45,364 nt of DNA from an uncultured Eubacteriales bacterium (GCA_951801675.1 CATONX010000021.1:1-45364), one strand, 5' to 3'; positions 36,228 to 45,295 are shown, numbered from the stretch's first letter. The notes: a model not told the origin generated them from the letters alone. Program-made: numbers and translations.

Positions 36228-37322
36228 TTATCGGCCGAACCGGCCGGTAAAATCCGTGGTGGCCACATCGTCAAGCGGCAGCTTCACCGGCTGATGCCGG
36301 GCGGCCGACAGATAGACGGCCAGCACCATTTCCAGCGCCCGCCGGCCGGCATATGCATCCACATAGGGCTTCGTATGGGTTTTGAGCGCCCGGATCATGT
36401 CCGCGTACAAGGACACGTGGCCAAAGCCGTAGACGTTGCCGGGGTCCTCCGCGCTTTCCTCGCAGATTTTTTCTACATCCTCGTCCTTGTCGGCAAACCG
36501 CCACTGCTCCAGGCGGTTGACACAGGTGCCGCCCGCCTTGACCGTTCCCTTTTCCCCAAAGATGCTCAATGTTTCCTCAAAGTCTTTGTCAAAGGTATCG
36601 GTGGTTCCCTCAATGATGCCATAGGCGCCGTTCTTGAACTTGACGACCGCCACCCCCAGGTCCTCCGCCTGGATGTAACCGTGAACCAGATTGTCGGTGT
36701 AAGCGAAGACCTCGTCCACCTCGTCCCCCATCATCCAGCGCAGCAAATCGATGCCGTGGATGCACTGGTTCATCAAAGCGCCCCCGTCCAGCTCCCAGGT
36801 ACCCCGCCAGTCGCCTTCCTTATAGTACGACTCTCCCCGGTACCAGCGCACCTGGATGGCCCCGTACAAAAGCTTGCCGAACCGGCCTTCTTCCAGGGCT
36901 TTACGGGTTTTCGCCACTGCCTTGTTAAACCGGTTCTGATGGCAGCAGCAGACGGTGACCCCTTTTCGCTCGGCCGCTTCGATGATCCGGTCGGCGTCCT
37001 GCAAAGACAGGGCGATGGGCTTTTCGATGAACACGTTGACTCCCGCCTCGATGCAGTCGAGAGCGATAGCCGCGTGATATCCGCTTTCGGTGGTGATGGC
37101 CGCCACGTCCGGGCGCTCCACTTTGAGCATTTCCTGATAATCAGAGTAACACCGGATGCCTTCGGCCTCCTTGCCCAGGGACTTGAGCAGGCTCTGAGCC
37201 TTGCCCGGCACCACCTCGCAGACGGCGGCAACCTCTATGTCCTCCTTGTAGCACAAGGCGGCCCTAAGATGAGTTGGGGCGATGCGCCCGCATCCGATGA
37301 GCACGTACTTGATCGGATCCAT
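36228..37322 (-). CDS. Gfo/Idh/MocA family NAD(P)-dependent oxidoreductase
   Basis: A 364-aa two-domain dehydrogenase acting on a sugar, inositol or related alcohol. The N-terminal Rossmann domain starts YVLIGCGRIAPTHL; the family EKP motif is IEKPIALS with the catalytic lysine; the dimerising beta-sheet domain carries GGALMNQCIHGIDLLRW, with H as the likely second catalytic residue. The substrate cannot be read. No transporter, kinase or isomerase is adjacent. The gene stands 34 nt after the DUF2344 gene on the same strand and may be transcribed with it. Confidence 0.92.
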   Translation of the reverse strand: MDPIKYVLIGCGRIAPTHLRAALCYKEDIEVAAVCEVVPGKAQSLLKSLGKEAEGIRCYSDYQEMLKVERPDVAAITTESGYHAAIALDCIEAGVNVFIEKPIALSLQDADRIIEAAERKGVTVCCCHQNRFNKAVAKTRKALEEGRFGKLLYGAIQVRWYRGESYYKEGDWRGTWELDGGALMNQCIHGIDLLRWMMGDEVDEVFAYTDNLVHGYIQAEDLGVAVVKFKNGAYGIIEGTTDTFDKDFEETLSIFGEKGTVKAGGTCVNRLEQWRFADKDEDVEKICEESAEDPGNVYGFGHVSLYADMIRALKTHTKPYVDAYAGRRALEMVLAVYLSAARHQPVKLPLDDVATTDFTGRFGR

Positions 37323-37355
37323 TTTTCCACGTCTCCTATGTTGATTTTTTGGTTT

Positions 37356-38009
37356 CTATGCAAAGAGCTGCATCTGCGTGTTGCAAAAGCGCAGGCGCAC
37401 CGTTCTGACGATCTTCACCGGCTGCCCGCAGGCCATCGTCACCGCTTGGGCCAGCAAGGACGGGTTGATGCTCAAGGACGAGCCGCAGGGCAGCGTCACC
37501 TTCACAAGGCACCGCTCTCCCTGTTTTTCCACCGACAGCCTTTGCAGATGGGGACAGATGTCCACTTCTTTGACGCCCGACTTGGTCTTTTTTTCCACCG
37601 GCAGCGCGTCCTTTTCCAGGGCCTCCCGGACCAAAGCGGCCGTATCGGCACCCATCGCTTCCATTGTCAGCTCGTAATCGGCAAAGGCGATTTCCTTGGC
37701 CTTCTCTGCGGGCACGGTCACGCCGGTCACCAGAAGCCCCTGAGGCAGGCAGCGGTTGAGCCGCTCCTTAACCTCTTCCAATGGCATGTCCTCCACCAGA
37801 CGCAGGTCCATCGCTTCCCGCAGGCCGTGCACCCCCAGCGAAAGGGGGAGCGGGAAGGTCAGATAGGGATGGGGATGAAACCCTTCCGTGTACCAAATGG
37901 GAAGCTTTGCCCGCCGGACCGCCCGGGCCATGCACCGGTTTAAATCCAGATGAGAAATATAGATGGCGGCGCCGGTCTTCTCAAACCACACCCGAATCGG
38001 CTTTTGCAA
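37356..38009 (-). CDS. TIGR03936 family radical SAM-associated protein (DUF2344)
   Basis: A 217-aa protein always paired with a TIGR03960 radical SAM enzyme; its biochemical role is unknown. Typical blocks are RVWFEKTGAAIYISHLDLNR (first part) and WYTEGFHPHPYLTFPLPLSLG. The start is TTG at 38009, since AGGAGG (38018-38023) is 8 nt upstream; a GTG at 38018 lies within that site. The gene overlaps the end of the radical SAM gene by 29 nt, which implies tight translational coupling. Neighbours that often accompany the pair (rng, rplU, rpmA) are not present. Confidence 0.92.
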   Translation of the reverse strand: MQKPIRVWFEKTGAAIYISHLDLNRCMARAVRRAKLPIWYTEGFHPHPYLTFPLPLSLGVHGLREAMDLRLVEDMPLEEVKERLNRCLPQGLLVTGVTVPAEKAKEIAFADYELTMEAMGADTAALVREALEKDALPVEKKTKSGVKEVDICPHLQRLSVEKQGERCLVKVTLPCGSSLSINPSLLAQAVTMACGQPVKIVRTVRLRFCNTQMQLFA

Positions 38010-39837
38010 AGCAGGCACCTCCTATCAGACGGTTGGCCCCGCAGCCGCTGCAATGGTCGCGGCAGTGAGGCGTGACGGTACTTTCCTGGGCCTTCTTCCA
38101 TTCCCGGATGAGGAAGGCCTTGTCCACTCCAAAGTCCAGGTGGTCCCAGGGAAGCACCTCCTCAAGAGAACGGCGGCGGTTTGCATAAAAAGCGGGGTCG
38201 ATCCCGCATTCCCGGAAGGCCTCCATCCACTTATCAAACAAAAACTGGTCGTCCCAGCCGTCAAACTTACAGCCCTTCTCCCAGGCAAGCTTCATCACCT
38301 TGCAAAGCCTGCGGTCCCCTCTGGCAAACACCGCCTCCAAGAAGCTGGTCATGGACTCGTGCCATTTGCACTGCACCTTGCGGGTAGTCAGCGAATCACG
38401 CAGGTGCTGCTGCTTTTGGCGCAAAACCTCCATGGTGTCCTGCGGCTCCCACTGGAAGGGGGTGAAAGGCTTTGGAACAAAGGAAGAAAGGGAAATGTTC
38501 ACCGCCACCGATTTGCCCTTGGGCTTGTTGGGGTTGCGGTAATAAAGGTTGACAATCTGCTGCCCGAGCTTGGCGATGCCCTCGATATCCTCCATGGTTT
38601 CCGTGGGCAGGCCGATCATAAAATAGAGCTTGACCGCCATATAGCCCCCGTCAAAGGCGGTGTTGCAGGTGCGCAGGATCTCCTCTTCCGACACGTTCTT
38701 GTTGATGGCGTCGCGCAGCCGCTGGGTCCCCGCCTCGGGCGCGAAAGTCAGGCCGGTTTTGCGAACCCGGCTGATCTTTTCCATGAGCGCGGGAGAAAAG
38801 TTATCCACCCGCAAAGAGGGCAGGGAAAGGCTGACCATCTCCTGCTCAGTATAGTCGAGCAGGTCATCGAGCAGCTCAGGTAAACCGGTATAGTCACTGG
38901 TGGACAGGGAGGTGAGCGAAATTTCGTCGTAGCCGGTGCTTTCGCACAGCGCCCGGCTCTCCTTGCAGACGGTATCGGGAGATTTTTCCCGCACCGGGCG
39001 GTACAAAAAGCCCGCCTGGCAGAACCGGCACCCCCGGATGCAGCCGCGAAACACCTCGGTCATCGCCCGATCGTGGACAATGTCCAGAAAAGGCACCACG
39101 AAGGTATCCGGATAATACGCCTTGTCCAGATCTTTGACAATCCGTTTGGTCACCTTTTCGGGTGCGCCTTCCTTCGGCGTCACCGCTTCGATGGTCCCGT
39201 CGGGCTGATAACGAACCTCGTACAGGGAAGGCACGTACACCCCGGGAATCTGAGCCGCTGCCTTAAGAAAATCTTTTTTCGAGCCGCCCTTTTTCTTATA
39301 GTCCCGGTAAAGCTCGGTTAGCTCTAAGTTGACCTCTTCCCCTTCGCCCAGGATGAACAGGTCCACAAATTCGGCCAAGGGTTCCGGGTTGCAGGCGCAG
39401 GGGCCGCCCGCGACGACGATGGGCGTAAGCCCCTGCCGCTCGGCTGCCAGCACTGGCAGGCCCGCTAAGTCAAGCATGTTGAGCACGTTGGTAAAGCTCA
39501 GCTCGTACTGCAGGGTAAACCCGATAAAATCAAAGTCCCGGATGGGGTCGCCGCTTTCCAGGCCATAGAGCAGGACGCCGTTTTGACGCATCTTCTCCTC
39601 CATGTCCGTCCACGGGGCGAACACCCGCTCGCACCAGATATTGTCCTGGGCGTTATAAAGCCCATATAGGATTTTCATTCCCAAGTGGGACATGCCCACC
39701 TCATAGACATCCGGAAAACAGAAGGCAAACCGCACGTCCACGGCGTTTTTGTCCTTGACGACGCTGTTAAGTTCCCCTCCGGTGTATCTTCCGGGCTTCT
39801 GAACCTCCATGAGTATCGATTCCAGCACAGGATTCAT
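37981..39837 (-). CDS. TIGR03960 family B12-binding-type radical SAM protein
   Basis: A 618-aa iron-sulfur enzyme. The N-terminal third resembles a cobalamin-binding Rossmann domain (VEVGMSHLGMKILY region, then GEGEEVNLELTELY). The radical SAM cluster is Cys266, Cys270 and Cys273 in GCIRGCRFCQAG. The C terminus has the family cysteine patch DHCSGCGANRLIGG. The reaction is not known; co-occurrence with DUF2344 and RNase G/ribosomal genes suggests RNA or ribosome modification, which is inference. It begins the transcript, with a consensus promoter 54 nt upstream of the ATG. Confidence 0.93.
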   Translation of the reverse strand: MNPVLESILMEVQKPGRYTGGELNSVVKDKNAVDVRFAFCFPDVYEVGMSHLGMKILYGLYNAQDNIWCERVFAPWTDMEEKMRQNGVLLYGLESGDPIRDFDFIGFTLQYELSFTNVLNMLDLAGLPVLAAERQGLTPIVVAGGPCACNPEPLAEFVDLFILGEGEEVNLELTELYRDYKKKGGSKKDFLKAAAQIPGVYVPSLYEVRYQPDGTIEAVTPKEGAPEKVTKRIVKDLDKAYYPDTFVVPFLDIVHDRAMTEVFRGCIRGCRFCQAGFLYRPVREKSPDTVCKESRALCESTGYDEISLTSLSTSDYTGLPELLDDLLDYTEQEMVSLSLPSLRVDNFSPALMEKISRVRKTGLTFAPEAGTQRLRDAINKNVSEEEILRTCNTAFDGGYMAVKLYFMIGLPTETMEDIEGIAKLGQQIVNLYYRNPNKPKGKSVAVNISLSSFVPKPFTPFQWEPQDTMEVLRQKQQHLRDSLTTRKVQCKWHESMTSFLEAVFARGDRRLCKVMKLAWEKGCKFDGWDDQFLFDKWMEAFRECGIDPAFYANRRRSLEEVLPWDHLDFGVDKAFLIREWKKAQESTVTPHCRDHCSGCGANRLIGGACFAKADSGVV

Positions 39838-39890
39838 TCCATTCTTCTCCCGTTTCGTTGCATTTCCGGCTCTTTGAGCCTTGAAGATTT

Positions 39891-39919
39891 ATTATACTGT
39901 ACTTTTCTCCACATTGCAA
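39891..39919 (-). promoter_or_regulatory. Promoter of the radical SAM pair
   Basis: On minus, TTGCAA (39914-39919), 17 bp, TATAAT (39891-39896). A small hairpin GGCTC-TTT-GAGCC lies in the short leader (39868-39880). Confidence 0.85.
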
Positions 39920-39961
39920 CGCAATTCCACCGGTACGGTTTGGGCAACTACCGTGAAAAAA

Positions 39962-40095
39962 GCAATTGCCCCGGCTTGCGGGCGGTAAGGGGCAAAGGGG
40001 GCCGCATTCCCATCACTTGTGATATTGCCGCCTGTTTTCGCTGTCCGGCGACGGTGCAAAAAAGAGAAGGGACGTTTCGAAGCGTCCCTTCTCTT
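39962..40095 (-). terminator. Two tandem terminators after the histidine kinase gene
   Basis: First (40061-40095): AGAGAAGGGACG / CGTCCCTTCTCT with six T on minus. Second (39962-39998): TTGCCCC / GGGGCAA around a GC-rich loop, then six T. Together they fill most of the 363-nt gap between the kinase and radical SAM genes. Confidence 0.8.
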
Positions 40096-40200
40096 TGCCG
40101 TTCTTATCATAAAAAGCCCGCTCTTGTTCTGCGCCGGCCCCATTGCTCACATAGCAAAGACGAGGATACAACCCGGCGGTTGCCCGCGTGAAAACCATAA

Positions 40201-42603
40201 CTACACATATTTGCCGATCTCCCGCTTGAGCATGGCGGCGTCCAGGGGCTTTGCCAGGTGCCCGGTCATACCGGCTTCCTTTGCCGCGCGGATATCCTCC
40301 GCAAAGGCGTCGGCGGTCATAGCGAGGATGGGGACCGCTCCAGCGTCCTTTCGGGCAAGGGAACGGATCGCCCTTGCCGCCGTATACCCGTCCATTACCG
40401 GCATTTGAATGTCCATCAGCACCATATCGTAAAACCCTTCCGGGGAACGGCGGAAGGCTGTTACCCCCTCCTCGCCGTTGCAGGCAATGTGGATTACGGC
40501 TCCCAGGTCGGTCAGCAGCTCGGTGGCCACCTCACGGTTGAGTGCGTTGTCCTCCACAAGCAGAAAATGTTTTCCTAGAAAACTCGTCTGCCGGTACCGT
40601 TCGTGCGTGTCCATCCCCGGCCGCTCTCCCAGCACATAATATTGAAGCCCCCGGCAAAGGGTGGAAATGAACACCGGTTTTTGCAGAAATCCGGTGACGC
40701 CCGCTTCCTTCGCCTCCTGCTCAATGTCGTTCCAGTCATAAGCGGATACAATCAGGACCGGCAGCGTTTTCCCGCAGATTTTCCGGATGCGGCGGGTGGT
40801 TTCAAGGCCGTCCAGCCCCGGCATTCTCCAATCGAGAAGCACCGCGTCGTATCCTCTGCCGCTTTCCTGGGCCTGCATGATTTTCTCCACCGCCGCTTCC
40901 CCGCTGTCCACCCAGTCGGCATGGACGCCGATGCGATGCAGCATTTCCACGGTATATTCGCACATGAGGGCATCGTCGTCGGCGACGATGATTCTAAGGT
41001 CCGGAAACGTCCGCTCGAACACCGGTGCTTCCTCGATCTGCAGCGGCAGGGTGACCCGGAAAGTGGTGCCAGCGCCGGGCTCGCTTTCCACTGCAATGGC
41101 GCCGCCCAGCAAATCCACTATTTTCTTTGCGATGGCCATTCCCAGGCCGGTCCCTTCGGTTTTGTCCACCCGGCTGTCCTGCTCGCGGCTGAAAGCGTCA
41201 AACAGATGGGCAAGGAACTCCGGCTGCATCCCGATTCCCGTGTCGGCAATCGTAAAGACAAACCGGGCGATGTTGGAATCCTTTCCCTGCTGTTCCTGCA
41301 CGTCCATGGTGACGCTGCCGCCCTTGGGGGTGAATTTGCAGGCGTTTGAGAGAATGTTGAGAAACACCTGGCGCAGCCGCAGGGAATCGCTCAAAAACTG
41401 CTCGTGCACCACACAGCGCAGACGAATGGAAAACTTCTGCTCCTTCTCCTGAAACTGCGGCTGCATGATGGTCACGATGTTTTCCAGCACCTCAGGCAGG
41501 GAGATCACTTCCTCATGCAGCGCCATTTCCCCGCTTTCGATTTTCGACATATCCAAAACATCGTTGATGAGACCCAGCAAGTGCTGGCCGGAAAGGCCGA
41601 TCTTTTTCAGGCAGTCGAGCACTTTTGCCTGGTCGTCCTTGTGGGCGAGCGCCACGTCCTTCATGCCCAGAATCGCGTTCATGGGAGTGCGGATGTCATG
41701 GCTCATGCGGGACAGGAAATCCGACTTGGCACGGTTGGCCTCTTTTGCCTGCCGAAGGGCGTTTCGCAGCTCCTGGGCCTGGTCCTCGAGCTGCCTTTGC
41801 ATCTGACGCAGTTCGGTTTCATTGGTGACGTCGATATAAATCACCAGGTATACCGGGTCCCCGTCCTGCTTTCCGATGCAGGAGGCGTTGATTTGCAGCC
41901 ACGCGTCGTTTCCCTGCTGGCCGCCCATATGCACCGTGAAATGAACCGGCTTTCCCGCCAGAAGCGCATCCTTATTCTGCAGAAACACCGCCTGGTTTCG
42001 CTGCACATTGCTGCGAAACAGCGGATACTCCATGTTTTCCCAGCTTCCTTCTCCGAAAAACGCGAAGAACTGGTCATTTCCGTCCAGCAGGATAAAATCC
42101 AAATTCTTGGTAACTCGGTACTTGGCCACAAAGCCGGGCAGGTTGTCATAGGTGACCGACTGCTCGAGCTGCATGCGCATCACGTCGCTGATGTCGGTCA
42201 TGGCCGTGTAGGACACCCGGCATCCGCCGATGTATTCGTCGGTAATCCTTGCCGTCATCCGAACCCAGAGATATTCACCGCTTTTGCGGCGGATCCGGGA
42301 AACCAGGGTATATCCGTTTTTCCCTGCCTCCAGGGTTTTATAGACTTCCGCCGCGATCTGGTCCCACAGCGCCTCATCGTGAATGCCCAGCTTATCGTTA
42401 TGGTAATACGTATCGCATTGGTTGTGGTAAACCGCCTCATATTCTTCTCTGGAATAGCCGATCAGGTCGTAATAATAATCATTGGCCCACACCAGGGTAA
42501 AATGCGCATCCAGCAGGTGCTTGCTGACACTGACTTGCAAAAGGTTCATCAGGGTATCGTATTCATAGCCGCTTTGCCCGAAATTTTGTTCCTGCGTATC
42601 CAC
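40201..42603 (-). CDS. Hybrid sensor histidine kinase with two receiver domains
   Basis: An 800-aa soluble kinase without membrane segments. Order: PAS at about 15-140 (DAHFTLVWANDYYYDLIG), second PAS-like region about 155-262, short coiled coil, HisKA with phosphorylated His302 in RMSHDIRTPMNAI, HATPase_c with N box FLNILSNACKFT, G1 ADTGIGM and G2 EGTGLGM, receiver 1 with Asp591 (LLDWRMPG) and receiver 2 with Asp731 (LMDIQMPVMDG). The start is GTG at 42603, with GGGAGG 8 nt upstream; an overlapping ATG is out of frame. It is the last gene of the three-gene signalling unit, 17 nt after the c-di-GMP regulator gene. The lack of TM helices points to a cytosolic signal. Confidence 0.95.
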   Translation of the reverse strand: MDTQEQNFGQSGYEYDTLMNLLQVSVSKHLLDAHFTLVWANDYYYDLIGYSREEYEAVYHNQCDTYYHNDKLGIHDEALWDQIAAEVYKTLEAGKNGYTLVSRIRRKSGEYLWVRMTARITDEYIGGCRVSYTAMTDISDVMRMQLEQSVTYDNLPGFVAKYRVTKNLDFILLDGNDQFFAFFGEGSWENMEYPLFRSNVQRNQAVFLQNKDALLAGKPVHFTVHMGGQQGNDAWLQINASCIGKQDGDPVYLVIYIDVTNETELRQMQRQLEDQAQELRNALRQAKEANRAKSDFLSRMSHDIRTPMNAILGMKDVALAHKDDQAKVLDCLKKIGLSGQHLLGLINDVLDMSKIESGEMALHEEVISLPEVLENIVTIMQPQFQEKEQKFSIRLRCVVHEQFLSDSLRLRQVFLNILSNACKFTPKGGSVTMDVQEQQGKDSNIARFVFTIADTGIGMQPEFLAHLFDAFSREQDSRVDKTEGTGLGMAIAKKIVDLLGGAIAVESEPGAGTTFRVTLPLQIEEAPVFERTFPDLRIIVADDDALMCEYTVEMLHRIGVHADWVDSGEAAVEKIMQAQESGRGYDAVLLDWRMPGLDGLETTRRIRKICGKTLPVLIVSAYDWNDIEQEAKEAGVTGFLQKPVFISTLCRGLQYYVLGERPGMDTHERYRQTSFLGKHFLLVEDNALNREVATELLTDLGAVIHIACNGEEGVTAFRRSPEGFYDMVLMDIQMPVMDGYTAARAIRSLARKDAGAVPILAMTADAFAEDIRAAKEAGMTGHLAKPLDAAMLKREIGKYV

Positions 42604-42620
42604 ATCCGTTTCCTCCCGTC

Positions 42621-44660
42621 TCAGTGGTCCATGGGGGAAAGCACGCTTAAAAGCTCTTTCATGGTATCGTCATAAAAGAGGAAGCGATCCTTCCCGTCCT
42701 GCTTTGCTGCGTAGAGCGCCTGGTCCGCGGTATGGAACAGCTTGTCGTAATCAGTCGCGTGCTCGGGTGAAAGAGAGATGCCCATGCTGACGGTCACGTC
42801 AAACGCCTGGTAGGTCCCGTGGAGCGCCTGAAAGATCCGGCTGACCACCGGCTGGATGTCCCCCTTGTAAGAAAGGAACAGCATAAACTCGTCCCCGCCA
42901 ACCCGGGCGGCGATGTCCCCGTCGCGCACGCTGGCGAGTATCTTCTTGGCCACAAACTGGAGCACCCGGTCGCCGAAGAGATGGCCGTGGCGGTCGTTTG
43001 CCTGTTTAAAATGGTCCAGGTCAAAGAGCACCAGGGCGAACCGCCGCCCTTCCTCCAAAAGGGCCGAGGCAATGACCGGCTTTACCGCGCAGTGGTTGCT
43101 AAGCCCCGTCAGGGAATCCTGCTCCGCCCGCCTTTTGAGCCGGTCGAGCCTGAGCTGCTCTTCATGGATGTCGATAAACTTTCCGATCACTCCCACTACC
43201 GCGCCCTCCCCCTCCCAGAGGAGGCGGGCCGTGGCCTTGTACCAGCGTTCTTCCCCATTGACGTGCAGCCGGTAGGTGGCGCCCACGATGGGATTATCCG
43301 GCGTGGTGCCGTGCAGCCTTTTCTGAATGTCCTGATAGTCCCCAAGGGAAAAGACCCGGTTGAGCACCTCGCTTTCTTCCGGGTGCTCGATGAGAACCGG
43401 AAGCCCCAGCTGCCGGCTGCCCCATTCGGACATGGTGAGAATGTCGGTTTTATAGCTGTATTCGAACTGAATCTCGTTGGACATGGAAGCAAAGAACTGG
43501 TATTTGATCCTTTCTTGTTCGAGCAGCGTCAGGGTTCGGTTGGAAACCTTGCCGTCTGCAATGATCTGGCTGGACAGTTCCTGGATGTTCGCCTCCGACA
43601 CGGCGTTGAGGGACCGGATTTTCAGTTCCTCCTCCAAGTCGGGTCCCACTTCTTGGAGGCAGCGCAGCAGCAGAGGGTTGAACGCGCCGCATTCCCCTCC
43701 TAAAATCATGTTCATCGCCTTGTTATGGGAATAGGCAGGCTTATAAACCCGCGTGCTTGTCAGGGCGTCGTATACGTCCGCCAGCGCCACCACCTGGGCT
43801 TCGATGGGAATTTCTTCTCCTTTGAGCCCGTCCGGGTATCCTTTGCCGTCGTACCGTTCATGGTGCCAGCGACAGATGTTGTAGGCAAAGCGGATCAGCT
43901 CCTCGTGATGGCGCTGCAGCGCATCCTCCATGATCCGCGCGCCGATGGCGCTGTGAGTTTTGATGACGTCGAACTCCTCCGGCGTCAGCCTGCCGGGCTT
44001 ATTCAGGATCGGTTCGGCAATGGAAATCTTGCCGATGTCGTGCAGGGCGGAGGCGTTGACGATCAGCGCCAGCTGCGCCGCAGACAGGGGGTATTCGCCG
44101 GTGAGCTCCTGCAGCTTTCGCAGGAAAATCTCCGTGAGCACCCGGATATGCAGCACGTGAAGGCCGCTTTCCCCGTTGCGGAACTCCACGATGTTCGAGA
44201 GGATTTCCACCATCAGGAAATTGTTCTTTTCCTTCTCCGCGATCTGCTCGGTCACCATGTCCTCGAGCATTTTCTGCTTGGAGTAGAGCATCATGGTGTT
44301 GCGCACCCGCCTCTGGACGGTCTTTTCGTCAAAGGGGCGGCTGATATAATCGGTGGCACCCAGGTCATAGGCGTGGTCGATATAGGAGGAAGCGGTTTCG
44401 GCGGAAATGGTGATGACAGGAATACGTCCGATCCAGCCGCTTTTATTCATCCAGGCAAGCACCTCGAACCCGTCCATATCCGGCATGACAATATCCAGAA
44501 GCACCAGGGATATCTCCTCGTGCTTCTGCTGGAGCAGGCCGACCGCTTCCCTGCCGTTGGACGCTTCGATCACCTCATACTCCGTTGCCAGCATATCCGC
44601 CAGCATAGCGCGGTTCATCTCGGTATCGTCCACAATCAGAACCCGGTTTCGGTTTTTCAT
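42621..44660 (-). CDS. Response regulator with REC, HD-GYP, PAS and GGDEF domains (c-di-GMP turnover)
   Basis: A 679-aa regulator. REC with Asp56 (VLLDIVMPDMDG), a coiled linker, HD-GYP phosphodiesterase about 140-340 with HD207-208 (ALHDIGKIS) and HHERYDGKGYP (GYP 274-276), a PAS-like segment about 385-500 (NPIVGATYRLHVNGEERWY), and C-terminal GGDEF at 588-592 (ARVGGDEFMLF). An inhibitory I-site RDGD (579-582) precedes GGDEF by five residues, so the diguanylate cyclase looks active and product-inhibited. Both synthesis and hydrolysis of c-di-GMP are therefore encoded in one chain, with REC as the likely switch. GAGGGGATG precedes the ATG. It lies 24 nt after the Hpt gene. Confidence 0.94.
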   Translation of the reverse strand: MKNRNRVLIVDDTEMNRAMLADMLATEYEVIEASNGREAVGLLQQKHEEISLVLLDIVMPDMDGFEVLAWMNKSGWIGRIPVITISAETASSYIDHAYDLGATDYISRPFDEKTVQRRVRNTMMLYSKQKMLEDMVTEQIAEKEKNNFLMVEILSNIVEFRNGESGLHVLHIRVLTEIFLRKLQELTGEYPLSAAQLALIVNASALHDIGKISIAEPILNKPGRLTPEEFDVIKTHSAIGARIMEDALQRHHEELIRFAYNICRWHHERYDGKGYPDGLKGEEIPIEAQVVALADVYDALTSTRVYKPAYSHNKAMNMILGGECGAFNPLLLRCLQEVGPDLEEELKIRSLNAVSEANIQELSSQIIADGKVSNRTLTLLEQERIKYQFFASMSNEIQFEYSYKTDILTMSEWGSRQLGLPVLIEHPEESEVLNRVFSLGDYQDIQKRLHGTTPDNPIVGATYRLHVNGEERWYKATARLLWEGEGAVVGVIGKFIDIHEEQLRLDRLKRRAEQDSLTGLSNHCAVKPVIASALLEEGRRFALVLFDLDHFKQANDRHGHLFGDRVLQFVAKKILASVRDGDIAARVGGDEFMLFLSYKGDIQPVVSRIFQALHGTYQAFDVTVSMGISLSPEHATDYDKLFHTADQALYAAKQDGKDRFLFYDDTMKELLSVLSPMDH

Positions 44661-44684
44661 CGTCCCATCCCCTCTTTTCCTTCC

Positions 44685-45041
44685 TCAGGTTCCAAGCAGT
44701 TCCCGGATGCTTTCAATTACCGCCTGATAGTCCTGCTGTACCTGCCCGGCCAGCGGCCCGGCGGCCAAAGTGATGCTCCCGCCCCGCAGCTCATCGGTCA
44801 GGAGGCTGGCCGACCGGCCAAGCGCGGTCAGTCCCAGGTTCATACAAATCCCCTTGAGGGAATGGGCGGCGCGAAACGCCTCTTTGGGCTCCTCCGCCGC
44901 AAGCGCCCGGCACAGGGTTTGAAAGCTTTCGTCTTTTAAAAACAGCCCCAGAAACCGCTTGATCCTTTCTTCCTGCCCCAGCCGGCGCAAAACATCCTCA
45001 TAATCCGCTCCCATGCGGGAATAGCATTCTCCTACGGTCAT
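44685..45041 (-). CDS. Histidine phosphotransfer (Hpt) protein
   Basis: A 118-aa standalone phosphotransfer protein. A four-helix Hpt fold is indicated by FRAAHSLKGICMNLGL with the phosphorylatable His60, followed by ALGRSASLLTDELR. It should carry phosphate from a receiver of the hybrid kinase to the REC domain of the c-di-GMP regulator. AGGAGG (45050-45055) lies 8 nt before the ATG at 45041; the nearer ATG is out of frame. It is the first gene of the unit and follows the long leader RNA. Confidence 0.92.
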   Translation of the reverse strand: MTVGECYSRMGADYEDVLRRLGQEERIKRFLGLFLKDESFQTLCRALAAEEPKEAFRAAHSLKGICMNLGLTALGRSASLLTDELRGGSITLAAGPLAGQVQQDYQAVIESIRELLGT

Positions 45042-45295
45042 TGCATCGTCCTCCTGTTGGGATGGTATCCCGCTTGTCTTAGGCGTAGCTTGCGCCTTGC
45101 GGGGGAAACGCTTTCGCCAGCCGCCCGGCATACTTGCTTGCAGGCCTTATCAATCTATGCATCCAGCTGCGTACGCCATTCATTCCTCTGCCGCTTTTCT
45201 TTCCTTTGCCGCCGATCCATCCTCAAGCTCTCTGCTAACCCTTTCCCGGGGCCAAGGACGGTTTCCTCGGCTTTGTGCTTTCCTATTTTAGCTAT
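45042..45295 (-). ncRNA. Long structured 5' leader of the Hpt/c-di-GMP/kinase operon, candidate cis-regulatory RNA
   Basis: About 250 nt lie between the predicted RNA start (about 45295) and the Hpt ATG, with no gene. Predicted stems: GCCGAGGA-AACCG-TCCTTGGC (45251-45271, 8 bp); GGCGTAC with GTATGCC (45171-45177 and 45127-45133), holding an inner GCAG/CTGC stem; CCCGC/GCGGG enclosing GGCG/CGCC (45069-45103); and GGGAT-ACC-ATCCC (45059-45071), ending 3 nt from the ribosome site. The last two share bases 45069-45071, so they exclude each other, as in a translational switch. I could not match it to a known riboswitch class. Some blocks (GCGCAAGCUACG, CCUAAG) faintly recall the GEMM-I core. Confidence 0.5.

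Noticed and set aside
36294-37943. 549-aa open frame on plus crossing two minus-strand genes
   Set aside because: It spans the oxidoreductase and DUF2344 genes, both clearly real, and has no domain or start signal.
41404-42675. 423-aa open frame opposite the hybrid kinase
   Set aside because: It is a shadow of the histidine kinase coding strand, with no family features.
45042-45295. Calling the phosphorelay leader a GEMM-I c-di-GMP riboswitch
   Set aside because: Only short blocks are alike, and the characteristic GGCAAACC with GAAA tetraloop arm cannot be aligned. I kept it as a structured leader of unknown class.
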